Below, piece after piece: positions 60,991 to 64,000 of a DNA stretch of 64,000 nucleotides (position 1 is its first letter; every line of letters starts with the position of its first letter). The DNA is taken from assembly GCF_032268605.1 (NCBI RefSeq), contig NZ_CP130318.1:4749501-4813500 (forward strand), read 5' to 3'. The stretch is from Paenibacillus aurantius. Lineage in GTDB: Bacteria; Bacillota; Bacilli; Paenibacillales; NBRC-103111. A program made the position numbers and the translations under genes. The notes beneath the pieces were generated by a model. It was not told where the DNA came from and made no database searches. It saw only the letters and a program-made list of their open reading frames with translations.

Positions 60991-62031
60991 CTATGTTTGC
61001 CGCTCCAAGAGGCGGATCGTTTCCGTCATGTCTTCGGGCAGGGGCGCTTCATATTCCACCCATTGGCGGGTGCCCGGGTGATAGAAGCCCAGCTTGGCGG
61101 CGTGCAGCGCCTGCCGCGCCAGAGGCAGCTCCGGCAGGCTTGCCGGGACGGCCAAGCCGGCCCGCTGTGCCGGGAAGGCTTCCGAGAGCCCCGCTTGGGA
61201 CGCCTCGCCCCCCGCGGCTTCGCCCGAGCAAGCTCCCCGACGGTCCCTCTTGTCCAGGGCCGGTCCCGGAAGATACATTTTGTCACCGAGCAGCGCGTGC
61301 CCGATATGCTTCATGTGCACGCGGATCTGATGCGTCCGGCCGGTCTCCAGCCACAAACGGACCAAGGAAGCCCCCGCATACCTCCGCTCCGTCCGGTAAT
61401 GGGTGACCGCCCGGTAGCCGGCCGGCGTTACGATGCGGATGTGAGGGGCTTCCGGATTCCGGTCAATCGGCGCGTCCACCGTCCCCTCGTCCTTTTTCAT
61501 AAGGCCGTAGACGAGGGCGAGGTATTCTTTTTTGACCTGGTTGGCCTTCATCTGCTCGGAGATGTTCTGATGGACGTACGGATTTTTGGCAATGCAGAGT
61601 ACGCCCGACGTCTCCTGATCGAGCCGGTGGACGGGACGAAACCGGACGGTTTCCCCCAACTCTTTCCAATGGTGGACGACGGCATTAGCGAGCGTTCCCG
61701 TGTAATGCCCGTGGGTAGGATGCACGATCATCCCCGCCGGCTTGTTGACGACGAGAACATGGGCATCCTCGTGGAGAATGGCGAGCGGAAGCTTCTCGGG
61801 AAGAATATCGTCGGACTCCTCCTGCGCCATCCTTACCTCCACCCGGTCGCCGGCCCGGACCTTGATGCTGATGTACTCCCGGCGGCCGTTGACCGTTATG
61901 CCCTCCTCCGTCAGCTTGAGACGGGAAAGCAGCTTGCGGGAAACCTGAAGACGATTCTGGAGAATCGTCTTCAGAAGCATTCCCTCCTCTTCGGGAGGGA
62001 CCACATAAACCAGCGGATCGTAGTAGCTCAT
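60991..62031 (-). CDS. RluA/RluD-family pseudouridine synthase with an internal insertion
   Basis: A 346-residue RNA-modifying enzyme: S4 domain (about 18-70; LLKTILQNRLQVSRKLLSRLKL) and catalytic domain with D138 in RPVHRLDQETSG, then LETGRTHQIRVHMKHIGHALLGD. The usual DxxYG/RxxLHA stretch is interrupted by about 50 extra alanine- and glycine-rich residues (about 254-306). ATG 62031 is chosen: it overlaps the pduO stop (ATGA). Uridines modified by RluA-like enzymes lie in 23S rRNA or tRNA; which one is not known here. Confidence 0.9.
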   Translation of the reverse strand: MSYYDPLVYVVPPEEEGMLLKTILQNRLQVSRKLLSRLKLTEEGITVNGRREYISIKVRAGDRVEVRMAQEESDDILPEKLPLAILHEDAHVLVVNKPAGMIVHPTHGHYTGTLANAVVHHWKELGETVRFRPVHRLDQETSGVLCIAKNPYVHQNISEQMKANQVKKEYLALVYGLMKKDEGTVDAPIDRNPEAPHIRIVTPAGYRAVTHYRTERRYAGASLVRLWLETGRTHQIRVHMKHIGHALLGDKMYLPGPALDKRDRRGACSGEAAGGEASQAGLSEAFPAQRAGLAVPASLPELPLARQALHAAKLGFYHPGTRQWVEYEAPLPEDMTETIRLLERQT

Positions 62032-62597
62032 TTGCGGTTGCGGAATACCTCGGCACTGCGCACGTACTCCACATCCGGGATCCCTTCCCGGTGATTGGCG
62101 GTTCGGGCGACGGTGAAGAACAGATCGGACAAACGATTTAAGTACTTGCGCACCTCTTCGTTGATCTCCTGGGACCGGGCCAGCGTCACGACCCGGCGCT
62201 CGGCACGGCGGCATACCGTCCGGCACACATGCAGAGCGGCGGAGGCGGCGCTTCCTCCCGGTAGAATGAACCGCGTCAAGTCGGGGGTTTCCGCGTCGTA
62301 CTTGTCAATCCACGTCTCCAGGTTGACGGCCATGTCCGCCGTCACCTTGAACTCGCGGATGCCCGGCTTGTGAATGGCCAGGTCATGCCCGCAGTCAAAC
62401 AGCTCGTGCTGCACCTGAAGCAGATCCGCGAGCAGGTCCTTATCTCTTTCTCCGTTCAGGAAGCTCATGGCCTGACCCACAAAGCAGTTAAGCTCGTCCA
62501 CGGTACCGTAAGCCTCGACCCGGGCATCGTCTTTATCCACGCGGCCGCCGATGACTCCCGTCTGACCGGCGTCTCCGGTTCTCGTATAGATTTTCAT
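62028..62597 (-). CDS. pduO: Cob(I)yrinic acid a,c-diamide adenosyltransferase, PduO type
   Basis: A 189-residue enzyme that attaches the adenosyl group of ATP to cob(I)alamin. Motifs: TRTGDAGQTGVIGG (ATP loop), RVEAYGTVDELNCFVG, FILPGGSAASAALHVCRTVCRRAERR. Length is typical of the stand-alone PduO/MMAB group. The ATG overlaps the cobQ stop by four bases. With cobQ upstream it belongs to B12 synthesis or salvage. Confidence 0.95.
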   Translation of the reverse strand: MKIYTRTGDAGQTGVIGGRVDKDDARVEAYGTVDELNCFVGQAMSFLNGERDKDLLADLLQVQHELFDCGHDLAIHKPGIREFKVTADMAVNLETWIDKYDAETPDLTRFILPGGSAASAALHVCRTVCRRAERRVVTLARSQEINEEVRKYLNRLSDLFFTVARTANHREGIPDVEYVRSAEVFRNRK

Positions 62598-64000
62598 AAG
62601 GGCATTCTCCTTGCCTCTGGTTTCGTCGTTCCTATCATCTCATAGATTCTTTGCATATCCAAGTGCGCGCGGACATGGTCCGCCAGACGGTCGAAGGCCG
62701 ATTCGCGGCGGTGCCGGAAGAACAGCGTGCCCTCCCGGCGCACCCAGCCCTTCTCCTCCCGGATGCCGTTCAGCCAGCAGCGGCGGAATTCGTCATTGTG
62801 CAGAATGCCGTGGATGTAGGTTCCCCACAGCTTGCCGTCAGGCGTTATCGCCCCCTCGGGGTAGAAATCATCCTGCAGCACCCCGTTGCGCTCGTTGCGG
62901 ATCATAAAAGGATGCTCCACCGCTTCCATAAACCGGGAAACCCCCATATGAATCTCGTAGCCTTCCACTGGAAGAGCCGCCTCGCTGTCCCAGCATTCGG
63001 CGAAGCCCACGACCCGTTCGGTTCTCTTCTCCAGGGCAAAATGGGTCTCCATCGGAAAATAGCCGAGTCCCTCGGTTTCCCGGTGTTCCGATTCGACGAA
63101 GTCGGTATCGACCAGCCGTGTGCCCATCATCTGGTATCCGCCGCATAGGCCGGTGAGCCGTCCCCCGTCGGCCACATAGCGGCGCAGCTCTTCCTCAAGA
63201 CCCGATTCCCTCAGAAACCGGAGGTCCTCGGCCGTATTCTTGCTGCCGGGCAGCAGAACGGCATCCGGCGAACCGAATTCCTCTGCCCGGCTTATGTATC
63301 GGACCTGGACGTCCTCTTCCTCCCAGAGCGGGTCGAAGTCCGTGAAGTTCGAAATTCTCGGCAGCCGGATCACGGCAAGCTCCAAGGCCGGGTCTCCCTT
63401 CCGGCCGCTGCGTCCGCGGCTTCGGATCGCGTCAAGGGAAGCGGAATCTTCGTCTTCCAGGGCCAGGTTGGGAAGAAAAGGGATGACGCCGAGCACAGGT
63501 TTGCCCGTCCGTTCCTCGAGCCAGTCTAGGCCCGGCTGAAGAAGAGAAACGTCTCCGCGGAATTTGTTGATGATGAAGCCCGCCACCCGGTCCCTTTCTT
63601 CGGGAGTTAGAATCTCCATCGTCCCGACCAGGGAGGCGAACACCCCGCCCCGGTCGATATCCGCGACCAGCAGTACGGGAGCATCCGCCCAGCCGGCGAG
63701 CCGCATGTTCACGATATCGCGGTCTTTCAGGTTTACCTCCGCCGGGCTGCCCGCCCCTTCGAGCACAACCAGCTCGTATTCGCTTCTCAGCTGATGCAGG
63801 GCTTCCTTGACGATTTGCTCCGCCTTCGGAAGATAGCTTTCGCGGTAGGTCCGGGCATCGAGGGTGCGAAACGGCTTGCCGTGCACGACCACCTGCGCTT
63901 CCATATCCCGGCTCGGCTTCAGGAGGATGGGATTCATGTTCGTCGTCGCCGGAATGCGGCACGCATCGGCCTGCATCCCCTGGGCGCGTCCGATTTCCTT
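62594..64000 (-). CDS. cobQ: Cobyric acid synthase CobQ, 5' end outside window
   Basis: A partial protein of about 468 residues; the frame is open to the last base (…GRAQGMQADACRIP), so the N-terminal ATP-binding loop is missing. Present: NPILLKPSRDMEAQVVVHG, LEGAGSPAEVNL, VADIDRGGVFASLVGT, and the glutamine amidotransferase domain with nucleophile cysteine in LTGLCGGYQMMG and GTYIHGIL. The enzyme amidates four side chains of adenosylcobyrinic acid a,c-diamide. The rest of the cob cluster probably lies beyond the window edge. Confidence 0.95.
   Translation of the reverse strand, partial: KEIGRAQGMQADACRIPATTNMNPILLKPSRDMEAQVVVHGKPFRTLDARTYRESYLPKAEQIVKEALHQLRSEYELVVLEGAGSPAEVNLKDRDIVNMRLAGWADAPVLLVADIDRGGVFASLVGTMEILTPEERDRVAGFIINKFRGDVSLLQPGLDWLEERTGKPVLGVIPFLPNLALEDEDSASLDAIRSRGRSGRKGDPALELAVIRLPRISNFTDFDPLWEEEDVQVRYISRAEEFGSPDAVLLPGSKNTAEDLRFLRESGLEEELRRYVADGGRLTGLCGGYQMMGTRLVDTDFVESEHRETEGLGYFPMETHFALEKRTERVVGFAECWDSEAALPVEGYEIHMGVSRFMEAVEHPFMIRNERNGVLQDDFYPEGAITPDGKLWGTYIHGILHNDEFRRCWLNGIREEKGWVRREGTLFFRHRRESAFDRLADHVRAHLDMQRIYEMIGTTKPEARRMPL

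Noticed and set aside
1-64000. CRISPR arrays, rRNA, tRNA, prophage or intact IS elements
   Set aside because: No regularly spaced repeats, no rRNA or tRNA-like sequence and no transposase, integrase or phage structural genes were recognised.

Overview
The window looks like chromosomal DNA of a GC-rich, endospore-forming Firmicute of the Paenibacillaceae (Paenibacillus-like). The grounds are strong AGGAGG-type ribosome binding sites, a T-box leader on thrS with the sporulation gene ytxC just upstream, a SAM-I riboswitch on a metA-metI-metC operon, GlnR-type boxes on glnA and amt, AbrB, YugN and DUF3055-like proteins, an SLH-domain protein, and several sugar-uptake loci of the LplB/LplC/lipoprotein type with YesM/YesN or AraC regulators. 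No rRNA, tRNA, CRISPR array, intact insertion sequence or prophage was seen. This is inferred from gene content only; no species is assigned.

Layout. 1-2753: a YesM/YesN-type two-component pair, cut by the window edge, then a 34-residue membrane peptide with its own promoter and terminator. 3200-12352: housekeeping and regulatory genes (AbrB-like, trmL, an orphan OmpR-type regulator, serC, thpR, glnA, DAHP synthase, an SLH/GH18 protein, a DUF2062 protein). 12368-17876: ispH, a sensor kinase/response regulator pair, htrA and yugN; four 11-bp tandem repeats lie upstream of htrA. 18023-23984: ammonium transporter, a small unknown gene, a 3D-domain protein, thrS with its T-box, ytxC. About 24.0-25.9 kb: an AT-rich island with two genes of unknown function. 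25968-30892: mqnC (menaquinone) and the methionine operon. 31009-32403: corA with a long leader that holds a 27-codon reading frame and several hairpins, and a palindromic element after the gene. 32414-45368: a carbohydrate locus (AraC-type membrane sensor, two sulfatases, a 1275-residue GH43-type modular protein, and a binding protein with two permeases). 45545-48471: HRDC protein, DUF3055-like protein, a small unknown gene and an esterase. 48647-54187: ilvD and a second LplB/LplC/lipoprotein locus with a CcpA-like cre site. 54256-64000: an RCK_C membrane protein, a 5'-3' exonuclease, an oxidoreductase with an AraC regulator, and a tightly packed minus-strand operon running from cobQ through pduO, an RluA-type pseudouridine synthase, an ArsC/Spx-like protein and an M50 protease to an aminotransferase.

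How the parts fit. Nitrogen: glnA and amt share a GlnR/TnrA-type operator upstream of good sigma-A promoters. Sulfur: the three methionine genes sit behind one SAM-I riboswitch, and MetA carries the residue linked with acetyl-CoA use. Carbon: two transporter loci and their regulators, with cre-like sites at two promoters, suggest scavenging of oligosaccharides; one locus is paired with sulfatases and a GH43-type enzyme, pointing to a sulfated glycan. Envelope stress: htrA, the adjacent two-component pair and the repeats upstream of htrA suggest a CssRS-like circuit. The points most worth checking are the corA leader, the htrA operator, the AT-rich island and the sulfatase/GH43 locus.
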